DNA of 64,000 nt. Source: Urechis unicinctus. Its lineage: Eukaryota > Annelida > Polychaeta > Xenopneusta > Urechidae. Below the pieces are notes generated by a model that made no database searches, had not been told where the DNA came from, and was given only the letters and a program-made list of their open reading frames with translations. The stretch is from assembly GCA_034190875.2 (NCBI GenBank), contig CM067356.1, positions 59,741,708 to 59,805,707 on the forward strand, written 5' to 3'. Of this stretch, positions 10,593-23,678 are shown piece by piece (position 1 is the first letter of the stretch; each line of letters starts with the position of its first letter). The position numbers and the translations under genes were made by a program.

Positions 10593-13500
10593 TCAGGAGA
10601 GTTCGAAGCCGGTGTTACTGTTGATGGCGTACTTGAGTTTCTCCTTGAGTGTGGACTTCTTCTGGTAGTTGGGGAGCTTGAGGAGGTTGAAGCACGTGGA
10701 GGACGTGGGCAGTCGGCCAACCGGGTCCTTCTTACGAATGTTGAGGAATCCTTTCAGAACGCTTCCAACTGTGTCCCCAGTATCCTGTTATCCCGGCAAG
10801 TATTTTGTGAGTTTCAATTATGTTTTAAATATTATCTACAACTTGTACAAGGAACAAATAAACATGATTACACTTAAGGTGTGATACACATACATCCTGA
10901 CCAGATGAATTGATCACCCTGTGTGATATACATACATCGTGACCAGATGAAATGATCACCCAGTGTGATATACATACATCCTGACCAGATGAAATGATCA
11001 CCCTGTGTGATACACAGACATCATGACCAGATGAAATGATCACCCTGTGTGATACACAGACATCATGACCAGATGAAATGATCACCCTGTGTGATACACA
11101 GACATCATGACCAGATGAAATGATCACCCTGTGTGATCACCATCATGACCAGATGAAATGATACCCTGTGTGATACATGACCAGATCACCCTGTGACACA
11201 GACATCATGACCAGATGAAATGATCACCCTGTGTGATACAAAGACATCATGACCAGATGAATTGATCACCCTGTGTGATACACAGACATCATGACCAGAT
11301 GAAATGATCACCCTGTGTGATACACAGACATCATGACCAGATGAAATGATCACCCTGTGTGATACACAGACATCATGACCAGATGAAATGATCACCCTGT
11401 GTGATACACAGACATCATGACCAGATGAAATGATCACCCTGTGTGATACACAGACATCATGATGAAATGATCACCCTGTGTGATACACAGACATCATGAC
11501 CAGATGAAATGATCACCCTGTGTGATACACAGACATCATGACCAGATGAAATGATCACCCTGTGTGATACACAGACATCATGACCAGATGAAATGATCAC
11601 CCTGTGTGATACACAGACATGAGATGATAAGCGAGAAACTCCTTACTTGTTCATCGCTGACTTCCACGCAGCGGATAGAGAATGGTGGCTCTAAATGCTG
11701 GAATCCTAACAAGGGTGACTTGGAACAACTGGTGACAAACTGAAAGCAACAACCAATAGCTGTTAAATGGGACAAAACCAATGGGTATGACCACAGGGCA
11801 TAACCATTGGACATAACAACCGGGCATAACAACTCTGCATAACCACTGGACATAACCACTGGACATTTAAGAATACTCTAGCTATAAAAGCATCAGCCCA
11901 AAAGGAGGGCAGCACCTTGAGAAACAGTCCTCTCTCCTGCGGAGTGAAGTCTTTTGCGAGGATGTCCCACAGCCAGTTGACCACTCGATGGCTGTTATGG
12001 AAACCACCGTAATACTGAGTGTGTTTCCTGACGGTCAATGAACACAAAATGGCATGTAATTTACTTCATCCATCAAAGTGTGGAAACCATGGATAATTCT
12101 GCACAGAAAGCATTAACATGCTATCATAGTCTGATTTGATCAAAATAGCTGACCTAAGGTCTTCAAGGTCAAGGTCGGCTGAGTCGCCTGAGATGAGTTT
12201 CTGTAGCTCTGGCGTGGAGAACATAGCCAGCCATTCACTGGTGATGATGGAGCGGAAACCCGTGATGAAGGCCTGCGTCTGGTCCCGCATCTGCCTTCGC
12301 ATCTTAAAGTGTGCCATGAGATGAACGTAGCTGATCCTACACGTCACGTACAGCAGCCGGAAATGAACAGGCTTTGATGTTACAAAATAAACATGTTTGG
12401 AGGAAACATACACGGATGACAATCAAAGTCAACTGGCTTAACATAACCTGATACGAAGGATATTCTGAAGCATCTTGACAAATGCACCATTCCACGATCA
12501 CACACTGGTACTGCAATAGTGACATCATTAACCATTTCAACAAGATAATATAAGATTAGACCCACTTGTTGTCATTGGTTACGGGAGCTACTCTGCCTCC
12601 GGGAACTAGCTCATGAGTCACCAACCGACCCATTATGTCCTCATCATAGGAAAAGGTCAGCTCAAGGTCATTTATGTCACCTTCATAGTGCTGTCAAACG
12701 TGAGCTCATTAAAGAAATCATCACATAATCACAAAGAAACAATCTTTTTCATAGTGACCTTGACAACAGTCAGACACAAGTAGCTGACCTGAATATAGGT
12801 ACCGTACTGACCTTGAAAAAGGTAAAATTCTAGTATTTTATTGACCTTGACATAGGTTAACACCGACACAGGCGCTCAGGTCCCCATGCTAAGTAAGGTC
12901 ATGGCAGATTTCTCAACACTTTTACATAATTATTTGGTTACCAGCTGCTAAATATGCCTCCTCTTAGAAAAACCCTGAAAGTCAGTTAGTAATACATTGA
13001 ATAATATAGGTTCACAAACGCGATGGACCCCCTATTTTCATTGGGCTTGTGAGTGACCGCATTGAAGACACTGCGATGGTCTTGCTCGTAATAAGACGTG
13101 AAATACCAGACGATCATCGAAGGCAGAATGCTTAATTGCCGAAAAGATTCTAATGAGCACTAATCACCATGTATGATGTCCCGAGTGAAAGACAGAGTTC
13201 ATGAGGGATGAGGGAAAGGTGAGACAGCAGGAGCCATTGGTATGGTTATATATTGATAGCGACTTGGTGCTCGGCATCGGGGAGCTGAGTGCTCGTGGAC
13301 ACAGGTATTGTACTGACCTTGACATAGGTCAGGCTCTTGTAGAGTTCTGGGTCAAGTGAGGGCAGTTCATCAATGGAGCTATAAGTGCTTGTGTACTGAT
13401 GCCCAAGCATCTGACTCAAGAAGAACGAGGCAAATGGCACGTCAACTACGATCCCCTGGTGGAAAGAATATCAAGAGTGACATTTACAGTACCTTCAGAA

Positions 13501-16500
13501 AGACATTCAATCATTGAAAGTTTTGTTATCATTAGAATTATAATCACATTTTGAGACCACCCACCCACCTCATACACAGCCTTGCCGAGCATCCTACCCA
13601 CGAACTCAAACAGGGCCAGGTGATTGTCTTGTAGGAATGAGGTAGGAGAAGGATAGAGCTTCTGTTCACTGGTCACCTGCACACACATCAGGCCCCATTA
13701 CACAGGCCTGGCCCCTTTACACACGCCCAGTACAATTATACACACTGACCCATTACACACGCCCGGTACAATTATACACGCTGACCCATTACACACGCCC
13801 GGCACAATTACACACGCCGGCCCCATTACACACGCCGGCCCCATTACACACGCCCGCACAATTACACACGCCGGCCCCATTACACATGCCCGGGCACAAT
13901 TATACACGCCCGCCACAATTACACACGCCGGCCCCATTCCAAACGCCCGGGCACAATTATACACGCCGCCCCATTACACACACCCGGTACAATTATACAA
14001 GCTGGCCCCATTACACACGCCAACACAATTTCACAAGCTGGCCCAATTACACACCCCGGCCCAATTACACATGCCCGGCACAATTACACACCCCGGCCCA
14101 ATTACACACGCCCAGCACAATTACACACCCCGGCCCCATTACACATGCCCGGCACAATTATACACGCCGGCCCCATTACGCACTCCCGACCCTATTACAC
14201 AACCCAGCCCCGCCCCACAACACAAACCATCACAAACACAACACAGCCATTACCTTCTGAATATATATGTAGAAATCCCTGCAGTGTACAAATGGAAGTT
14301 GAGAGCTGACCTTCTTGAGATAAAACAACGAATACTGGAAAACTTACTCTGAAGAGGTTCAATGAGGGATCAAACACCCTCATTATCGTCTCCTCAAGGA
14401 ATTCTTTGAAGACCCCATCTTGATCAATACCAGCCTCATCAAGTCCCTGTTATATCAAACATGAGAGCCAGAGAAATTGTAACTGCAACGGCATTAAGGT
14501 CAATACAAACATGACTGGCAATGAATCAAAGATTAGGAGCTGGAGAAGGGGCTGGTATAAGGGTGAATGAACACAGAGACTATACAGAGGTATAAAGGTG
14601 AATGACATAAAAAGACAGGTATAAAGGTGAATGAACATAAAAGGGCAGGTATAAAGGTGAATGAACATAAAGGCACTGGTATAAAGGTGAATGAACATAA
14701 AAAGACAGGTATAAAGGTGAATGAACATAAAAAGACAGGTAAAAAGGTGAATGAACATAAAAAGACAGGTATAAAGGTGAATGAACATAAAAAGACAGGT
14801 AAAAAGGTGAATGAACATAAAAAGACAGGCATAAAGGTGAATGAACATAAAGGGGCTGGTATACAGGTGAAATGAACATAAAAGGGCTGGCATAAAGGTG
14901 AATGAACATAAAGGGGCTGGTATGAAGGTGAATGAACATAAATGGACAGGTATGAAGGTGAAAAAAGGTGTAGTTCACGGAACTAACCTGCTCATTGATA
15001 AATTTGACTCTGATGAGGCCTTTGAGAGAGCTTACAGGTAGCATGGCTAATTGCCGATACCCGTCCTGATACAGTCAAATACCACAGACAACAACTACAG
15101 GTAACATGTCAATAACCACATGCAATCACCCCAGTCATTAACCACATGTAAACAACCATGTGCAATAGTCAGTTAATAACCACAGTGAGAAACCACCATT
15201 ATCAACCAGTCTCTAGCATAGTGGATTATTGAATTTCATCACAGAGTGGCTAGTGAGATGGTGGAACACAGACACCACACGGCAAGCGCATCCAGCCAGG
15301 TGGGAGCTGGCGTGTGGCATACCTCTATGATCCGAGCCCGGTGGACGGTGATCAGGGTGGACTGAGGGGAGGCACATGCAGACTCTGTCAGCCCCAGCAC
15401 ATCTCTCTCCTGAGACACCTTCTTGCGGAACAGGATCACACGCTGACAACCACACAACCAACACATGGTTATACATGGACATAACCATGAAATGGTTAAA
15501 TGCTCCGACCACACACAACCACATGGTTATATGAACTGACGAAACCACCTGGTCACATGGTCAGGTTCAATGCCCGCAAATGACAAATATAGATCGACAG
15601 GTCATCATAATGAGCTGACATCATAATGGGTTGACATCATAATGAGCTAACATCATAATGAGCTAACACATAATGAACTGACATCAAAATGACTGGACAC
15701 TGACCTCCTTATGAGGGATGATATGTGGTACTTTGCGGAGGAGGAACTTGGCAGCTGGACGTCCTTTATCTAGTTCACCCATGAACTGACTCACCCGCAC
15801 ATCCCTAACACAGACATCATGGCCCATGAAGAATTAAGATACTCTGGCAACAACAGGCAGTTATTGAAGGCAGTTACATTTAAGCAGAGCCGTGTGAGAC
15901 GTACTTGATGAGCCAGTGGTTGGGGGGCGTGTAGGAGTGACGACAATCTCTCTCATACAGTAGCATTAGTAATGTGTGTACGGAGCTGTACACCTCATTA
16001 CTGCCCACAATTTTCACATCTGAAACGGCAATTATTCAGCTCAACCTTCATCTCAAACATGGATATAAAAGTCATAGAACATTCACTGACATCAATGCCT
16101 CATTCTAACATGACCACAAAGTTGCTCATATGGTCCTACTCTGACTGCATGAATCTCCGATGGGTTTGGGGTCCAAACGGTTACTCACTAGTTAAGAGAA
16201 ATTAACATCTTCCTGTGCTTTTGATATAGACCCTTGATGTTATTCGCCAAAGTGGTTACTGTACTCACCCATGTGGTTATTGTACTCATACAAGTGGTTA
16301 TTGTACTCACCAAGTGGTTATTGTACTCACCAAGTGGTTACTGTACTCACCCAAGTGGTTATTGTACTCATACAAGTGGTTATTGTACTCACCAAGTGGT
16401 TATTGTACTCACCAAGTGGTTATTGTACTCACCCAAGTGGTTATTGTACTCATACAAGTGGTTATTGTACTCACCAAGTGGTTATTGTACTCACCCAAGT

Positions 16501-19500
16501 GGTTATTGTACTCATACAAGTGGTTATTGTACTCACCAAGTGGTTATTGTACTCACCCAAGTGGTACTCATTTGTACTCACCAAGTGGTTATTGTACTCA
16601 CCCAAGTGGTTATTGTACTCACCCAAGTGGTTATTGTACTCATACAAGTGGTTATTGTACTCAACAAGTGGTTATTGTACTCACCCAAGTGGTTATTGTA
16701 CTCATACAAGTGGTTATTGTACTCACCCAAGTGGTTATTCCACACGGCACGGAACACGAAGTGGTTGAGGAAGCAGCTGATGGCAACAAGTTGGTCCAAT
16801 GTGAACGCTTCTGCTGATGGCTCCAATCACAATTCTGTCCAAATACAGTGAGTGACGGCTTCTCACCAAACATGCAATAGAGTAACTGCTCATAGAGCTC
16901 CACCTCATCCACAATTCTGCAGCCAAATACAGTAGAGTGACCCAACCAAATACAGTAGAGTAACCTCACCAAACATGCAATAGAGTAACCCCACAAAATA
17001 CACAGTAGAGTAACCCCACCAAACACACAGTAGAGTAACCTCACCAAACACGCAATAGAGTAACCCAACAAAATACACAGTAGAGTAAACCTACCAAACA
17101 CACAGTAGAGTAAGTAAAAAAGGTGATGTTCATTAAGTAGAGAACCCGACAGTGACAGGGAACAGAAACACAGCGAGTCTCACGTGATGATGTGACTAGC
17201 CGTGTCACAGCCCAGCTGTAGCAGGCTGAAGAGAACATGCGACGTCGAGTTGGGGTTGACCACCAAGATGTCCATAAATGCCTTGAGTCCACATTGAGGC
17301 CCCAGGTCTGTGATAAGCTTCCAGAGGCGGGGCAAAAGAACATCTTGACAACACAGGCCTGTCACACACACAGAGCATGAGACACACAGAGCATGAGACA
17401 GCTGTGTAACACACTGCATGAGACAGCTGTGTAACACACAGCATGAGACAGCTGTGGCAAACAAAGCAACACATAGCATGAGACAGCTGTCACATCTCAA
17501 CCTTACTTTCACAAAACACAAAACCAAAACAACACACAAATCAACTGATCTGATGAACAGTTCAGACATACTGTTTTGAGGAACAGTTCAAACATAATGT
17601 TCTGGTGAATATTTCAGACAAACTGTTCTGTTGAATTGTACAGATGAAATGTTCATCATTCAGTTTCCAAGAACATCAATAATTACGTGGCAAGTCTCAC
17701 ATTGTTAAGATGATGTCATGGAGCCCATGTTTGCGGTGTGTGTTTTACCTGAGAGGATAGCGAGTCGAAGCTGGTGAAGAGTGTGTATGGCAGTCAGATA
17801 CATGCCGCATGCCAGGCAGGTGGAAACGAGGACGGGGCTGTCCAGACGCACCTTGGCGCTAGTCTTCTGGGATCCCGCTCGCTCCAACGCCTTCTTAAAT
17901 ATATCTGTCAACACAAGTCAAATCAAGGTCAAGGTCAGGTATACTGTCAAGGCATGAGCCATGTTTGAAGTGAGGTAAGAAGCTGACTTTTGGAAGTGGC
18001 GGTTTGCTTGGCGCGCTGCAGGACAACGGCCTGTAGATCATTGTAGGCAAAGAGCTGTTCAAAGAGAAGATGGAGCATCTTCATGCTCCACAGCTTCTGC
18101 AGCTGTTGCTCAACAAGAGGCATGGCCTCGTGGAGTCTGCACGCATCATCACACATCAATAGAAACATCGTTCAGTGGCTCCTCTTGTCACAAACAAAGC
18201 AACCTTCGACTTACCCCTGATCGGTCTTCTGAGCAAACCAGCCAAGGACAGGATGCCAGTGGGTCAAATTAGACTTCTTACTCTGAACATATACCTGGCA
18301 GCATTCTAGTAATCTGGTCACCACAAACTAGAAACACAGAGCAATGACCTTTACACACAGAGAATGAGGTCGACCTTGGAGAATAAGGGAGGAGTTGACA
18401 TGTGATATATGTGTACACGTGCTAACGCATGACGTACCATGAAGCTGTTGGTACTTTCTACCAGACCTTCCATCTCACAAGTCCCCAAATGGATGAGGTT
18501 AGCTGCAATCACAGACACTTGGCAATAACAGCTTTATGTGATATCATTATAGTGGATAATGGATAATATCATTATGATGGATATGTGTGATGTTATCATT
18601 ATGGTGGATTGCATGATGATATCATTATAGTGGATAATGTGATGATATCATTATGGTGGATAGTGTGATGGTATCATTATGGTGAATGTGTGATGATATC
18701 ATTATGGTGGATGGATGATATGTTATGGTGGATGCCTGATGATATCATTATGGTGGATTGTGTGATGATATCATTATGGTGGATTGGATCATTATGGTGG
18801 ATAGTGTGATGATATCATTATGGTGGATTGGGTGATGATATCATTATGGTGGATTGCCTGATGATATCATTATGGTGGATTGCCTGATGATATCATTATG
18901 GTGGATTGCCTGATGATATCATTATGGTGGATTGCCTGATGTGGTGATGATATCATTATGGTGGATAGGGTGATGATATCATTATGGTGAATAGTGTGAT
19001 ATCATTATGGTGGATTGTGTGATGATATCATTATGGTGGATTGTTTAAGATCCTAAAGAAGAAGCCATGAGAACCTAGAAGACAGAGGGAGTAGTTTCCC
19101 TCGAGTGCGTTGAAGATGATCTTGGTGCTCTGTTCTTGGCAGAGGAGTTCCACACTCCGCGTGAAGACACGATGACTCATCAGTAGGACTAATAACTGTA
19201 GAGTCAGCACAATCATCAGCCCTTCAATTCACTCAAGCAATAAAAAAGTCAATCATAAACATACACTATGTCTCAAGATGCTTGGTCTTCCAAGACGGCC
19301 ATCATTCCTTTCTCTATAGAGAATTAGAGAAAGGAATGAAGGCCGTCTTGGAAGGAAGAACCTCCTGGACTTACCTCCTGTGACATGGAGGTCACATGGT
19401 AGATGACGGCTGGAACAGACATGATATGGAGAAGGAATGCAGCAAGCAGATTGTCTGACAACTGGGCGGCCAGTAGAGGTCTGAAAACCGTCACACGAGG

Positions 19501-22209
19501 CGTTATACGTGAGAAACAGATATTGAATACACAACTGTTGCCGTGTGTTTCTGAGAGTAAGATGAGGTCACCTGAGAGCCAACGTGATGATAGCCACAAG
19601 GCTGGGGGCTTTAAAGGAAGGCTTCGATTTGGCCAAACCATGCATCAACAGACTCTGGAGGGAAACATATCGTTAACTTAGTATACCCCACAACCATTCC
19701 AACTTGTTAAATAATATGACAGCCATGGGAATTCTGCAGACAGCACTTACCTGCAGCTTTGGATACAGCCCCTTGTCGTTGAGATGACCCATGATGTTAT
19801 TGCATAACTGGCTCATTCCCGGCCGTAAAGCTTCCCCTGAGAGAACAATACACTCACAGTTAAATAGATACTATGGTACACGGATAGCTTTTGACATTTG
19901 TTCATTTTGCTCAGCAATTCGTACAGGAATTATGTCCTTTTCCTCTGTAAAGTTTTTTTCCCATCCACATAGGGGAGACAACAGGTGTCAACTGGCTATT
20001 CTGCACTCATTATTATGAGGTAGAAGAACTCATCGTTTACATGTCCTATGGAAGAAATCACCATTTGGCCGTCCTGTTTTAACACTCACCATTTTTGGAG
20101 TTGAGAATTTTCCATGTATTGACGGAGGTGAATGTGATGAGGAGAGTGAGGAAAGTGTTGATGGCTTTCATATCACTGCCAGACTCCGGCTACCGTGGAA
20201 ACACATAACAAGCAACATTGCCAGCCAAAACATGAGACAATGCGGAACCCTCAATATCAGAGGGTAGACCAAATGGGGAAACATTGATAAAAGGAAATGA
20301 AGAAGCTTACTTTGAGAACGGCCAGGTAGTTACAGCAACAGACGAGGAGGGTCTTCACTTGCTGTATCCATGACAACACGTGGTCTTTGGAGAAAGCCAT
20401 GGAGACGTAACTCGTCTAGAAACACAGAGCCAAGATGGGACATACATATGGACCGACCAATATGTCTTTGCAACAAAACTAAAGGTTACAGGTAACACGA
20501 CGCTATAGAATTCACTGACTCGACACCAGGTAACACGGACAACTCTATTGTACGATAAGAGCCTTCTGAGTGAAATAGCAGAAATCATCAATGTCACTAA
20601 TCAATTTAATCAAATATAACCAGGTTTCCGCCCCCGACCCATTCACATTGTATTGGAATGTATAAGATGAAGCTATCATGCTGCGTGTGTGTTGGGGGGG
20701 GGGAGATGCCAACCGACCAACCTTGATGCTGTCAGAACTCATACTGTCCAAGAGGTATCTTGCAATGCACTCGAACCTCTGAAGCAGAATCGACATTATT
20801 TCAACACATCTGGTATAAACTGCCAAGCATCAATGTGATGTGCAAGGCATCTGAACAAACATCACTTCTGCTGCAGCTCAGGTCATCCGTCATTGGCTAT
20901 CGTTAAACATTCTACTTTCCTTTTCACACGAGTCTGATCATGAGTGGACTACACAAACAGAGTCTGATCATGAGTGGACTACACAAACAGAGTCTGATCA
21001 TGTATGGACTACACAAACAGAGTCTGATCATGTATGGACTACACAAACAGAGTCTGATCATGAGTGGACTACACAAACAGGGTCTGATCATGTATGGACT
21101 ACACAAACAGAGTCTGATCATGAGTGGACTACAAAAACAGTGTGATTATGAGTGGACTATACAAACAGAGTCTGATCATGAGTGCAATACAGTGACTGAT
21201 CATGAGTGGACTACATAAACAGAGTCTGATCATGTATGGACTACACAAACAGTCTGATCATGAGTGGACTACACAAACAGTCTGATCATGAGTGCAATAC
21301 ACAAACAGTCTGATCATGAGTATAAAACACAAACAGAGCAGAAATGAAACAACCACGGATCCAACCAACCTTCTGATCTGTTTCAGCATTCTTGAAAAAC
21401 AGGAATTTTCGGATGGCCTTGAAGATTTCGATTGCTGTTACACAACTCATAACCAGTAATCAAGATGCAGAATAGAAGCGACTCCAACTCATGAACACAA
21501 CAATCACTTACATAATAGCTGATATTCATATCTGACGACCAAGACTCATTAAAGCTACACTAAAAAAAGCTAATAACAAGCAAATTAATGTAAAATTATA
21601 TCATAATGCAGAAGAATGAAGACAATGTCTGGCAAGGCAGGACACAGATTTTTACCTGGCTTCAATCTCGGTTTGTAGTCACCGTCTGACGAAGAAGGAA
21701 TCTCGAAGACTCCATCCAATTCATATCTGAACATATGGGGAAAAATATCACAGCAGTGGGCATAAATAAGAAAGATGCATAATGAAGGGTAATACATGTC
21801 AGAAATAAGCTCTATTGATTTTTAGAAGAAACAGCAACATATTTCTTACCTTTTATAGGTATAAAACTGTTCCCATAATTATGTACTTTTATAAGCAAAC
21901 AAATTTGTGGGCTGATTTGTGAAATTGTTTGACGGCAAGTATTTATATCTGGTAAAAAATGATGAAACACACCTGATATCTCGGTGTACTCGACATCTAA
22001 CCAAAAATCTACGCACAAGAGCCTGAAATAGACAAATAAGCAACAACTCATCTTGTGTATTAGGTATTTCATCTGTGAAAATTGTGCCAAAAAAGTCTTA
22101 CCAAAAAGCACATAGTACAATAACAAAAACAGTGTCTGAATCTAATGATGTATAAATTGAGAATTGAGAATAGAAACAAATAGGTTTATATACACACACG
22201 TAAATATAC

Positions 22210-22242
<33 letters not shown>

Positions 22243-22551
22243 TGTATGTATGTATGTATGTATGTATGTATGTATGTATGTATGTATGTATGTATGTATG
22301 TATGTATGTATGTATGTATGTATGTATGTATGTATGTATGTATGTATGTATGTATGTGTGTGTGTGTGCATGTGTGTGTGTGCATAACACAAAGACATAC
22401 AGTCCCATTATTTATTTATAATGCATAATAGCCAAACCTGTATTCGGGTGGCATTCTGCTCTCTGCGTCGATGAAGAGCTCTTTCCTCTCGCTCATTTTT
22501 GGCTTTACCCAAGAATTCACATTTATTTTGATTGTCTACTTTCTTGAACAT
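10593..22551 (-). CDS. UBE3B: HECT-type ubiquitin-protein ligase E3B
   Basis: UBE3B transfers ubiquitin from an E2 via a HECT-domain thioester. Exons read by eye (minus strand, first to last): 22551-22438, 22022-21973, 21726-21656, 21434-21370, 20778-20722, 20415-20311, 20189-20090, 19836-19751, 19654-19572, 19480-19375, 19195-19075, 18502-18438, 18327-18215, 18136-17988, 17904-17749, 17343-17184, 16916-16727 (problem exon), 16019-15905, 15804-15705, 15442-15323, 15065-14988, 14446-14348, 13676-13569, 13455-13318, 12690-12566, 12336-12154, 12027-11916, 11739-11647, 10784-10593. All phases agree, giving 1065 residues if a 56-base intron is removed from the problem exon; human UBE3B has about 1068. 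An IQ motif ([19 protein letters not shown]) lies near residues 37-55. The HECT domain spans about 700-1065, with catalytic Cys1033 in [14 protein letters not shown] and C-terminal [23 protein letters not shown] distinguishes it from UBE3C. Nearly every intron carries a minisatellite. Confidence 0.95.
10868..11625. repeat. Minisatellite in last UBE3B intron, ~42-bp unit
   Basis: About 18 copies of a unit containing CATGACCAGATGAAATGATC and ACCCTGTGTGATACACAGA. On the sense (minus) strand each unit carries CACACAG followed by GGTGATCA, so acceptor-like and donor-like dinucleotides recur through the intron. Confidence 0.95.
13690..14215. repeat. Minisatellite in UBE3B intron, ~17-19-bp unit
   Basis: About 28 copies of units such as CACGCCGGCCCCATTACA and CACGCCCGGCACAATTACA. 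The array runs up to the acceptor of the exon at 13676; on the sense strand that acceptor is itself a variant of the repeat, GGGGCCTGATGTGTGTGCAG. Confidence 0.93.
14540..14970. repeat. Minisatellite in UBE3B intron, 30-bp unit
   Basis: About 14 copies of a 30-bp unit containing AGGTATAAAGGTGAATGAAC and ATAAAAAGAC. Because 30 is divisible by 3, all frames stay open across it and yield spurious repetitive open frames. Confidence 0.95.
16250..16740. repeat. 21-bp minisatellite that duplicates a UBE3B 5' splice site
   Basis: About 23 units. On the sense strand the unit is GTGAGTACAATAACCACTTG plus G, with 18-20 bp variants. It is the last 13 bases of the exon ending at 16727 (AATAACCACTTGG) joined to the first 8 of the intron (GTGAGTAC). 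The array therefore starts at the exon edge and repeats the donor. Confidence 0.93.
16920..17115. repeat. ~25-bp minisatellite upstream of UBE3B problem exon
   Basis: About eight units; on the sense strand they contain GGTTACTCTACTGTGTGTTTGG. Close relatives of this unit lie inside the neighbouring exon (16840-16890), see the findings. Confidence 0.9.
17360..17490. repeat. Short minisatellite in UBE3B intron
   Basis: About five copies of ACACAGCATGAGACAGCTGT and variants. Confidence 0.85.
18540..19045. repeat. Minisatellite in UBE3B intron, ~25-bp unit
   Basis: About 20 copies of GATGATATCATTATGGTGGA with a short variable spacer. Confidence 0.95.
19288..19353. repeat. Near-perfect intronic inverted repeat (29-bp arms)
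   Basis: The left arm, 19288-19316, begins TTCCAAGACGGCC and the right arm is 19325-19353. They pair at 28 of 29 positions around an 8-base loop. It lies in the 179-bp UBE3B intron between exons 19480-19375 and 19195-19075. Confidence 0.9.
20928..21335. repeat. 30-bp minisatellite in UBE3B intron
   Basis: About 13 copies of a unit containing GAGTCTGATCATGAGTGGAC and TACACAAACA. Confidence 0.95.
22217..22356. repeat. (GTAT)n microsatellite in UBE3B intron 1
   Basis: About 35 copies, followed by a short GT run. Same motif as at 2634-2767. Confidence 0.97.
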
Positions 22552-22931
22552 GGTGTCCTCATTTGTCTACTCCATAACCAAATGGAAAAGTAAGTTCAAG
22601 GTAAGTTAGGTACTTTTCTCAGTATGACAGTTCCTGCAAAAGTTACAGCAAGGATTTGGAATCTGCAAAAACATAGCAGCTCAAGGCCTGCATAATGAAA
22701 TCTATAATGTAATTATTCAATGACAGACTTTCATGTGTTATATTTATAGCTTCATCTTAAGTTAAAACCAAAATTCCATGGTTCCATTGTCCCTCAATGC
22801 ATGATACTCTTTAACTTAAGGGGACCTCAATGTTGCAGACTCAGGATGTTATCATCAACCCATAAAATAAATCAATTTATACATCAGGATGATCAGGTTC
22901 ATAATTGGTCAGGTATAAAAATACGAAGTGT

Positions 22932-23400
22932 CTATTTGCACGGTGACCGTGCGAATAGCAAGGCAGAATTTCCTTGTACGCACAGTCAGTCGCGCCTGCG
23001 TTATTATTATTTTAAGAGCACACATGGGCTCTGTTTTAACCAGCTTATTTTCTACATGCATGTATTATACTTAGAAACGTTAAGTTAGTGCCTTCTTGTT
23101 TATCTCAATTTGGTTGACATTTTTGTTATTATTTTTAAGGGCACTAAATTGAATGTTTCCGCAAGGTTGTTGAAATTACTACAGTTATGACACAGTATTG
23201 GGTTCTGTAAACTATGTTGAGATTTGTTCCTGCGCTGATGATATGCATCAAGCGCATATATGCAGTGAACTGAGTTATAAGAACGGATCGGCACGGCAGC
23301 ACGGTGACCGTGCGAATAGCGCAGTTCGGAAAGTTGACTGCACGGTGACCGTGCGAATAGCGCTGTTCCGGTAGTTGGATGCACGGTCATAGCATCTTTC
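22932..23400. repeat. Palindromic GCACGGTGACCGTGC repeats upstream of UBE3B
   Basis: Three copies of GCACGGTGACCGTGCGAAT start at 22938, 23299 and 23340, and a truncated one near 23380. The latter three form a 41-bp tandem. The core is a palindrome around a central G; the first copy extends to a 27-nt palindrome with one mismatch (22932-22958). Confidence 0.85.
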
Positions 23401-23678
23401 ATAAAAATAACTGTCAAACGCAGACTCCATCACTGCCAGTGCCACTGGCATCAGTCCAACACATGAACACTGTCACCAGGTCACTGCTCCTCCACATCAA
23501 GTCACTGTGAATTGTTACAAAACCAACACACAGAAAATTTGCCTCACCTTAACAAGAACATCAACCTCGGAAATAAACTTAATGAAAACAGAACTCGGAA
23601 TCGTGTGACAAATGTCAACAGCACTGTTTCTCGTTCTATTTCGAAGAGCTGTTTCCACAATGTTTACACTTTTGTCCG

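Noticed and set aside
16234-16851. Three overlapping plus-strand frames of about 165-205 codons
   Set aside because: They are antisense to UBE3B and composed of the 21-bp array that repeats the splice donor.
20928-21335. Regular 30-bp direct repeats resembling a CRISPR array
   Set aside because: There are no unique spacers between repeats, and the locus is in an intron of an animal gene; it is a minisatellite.
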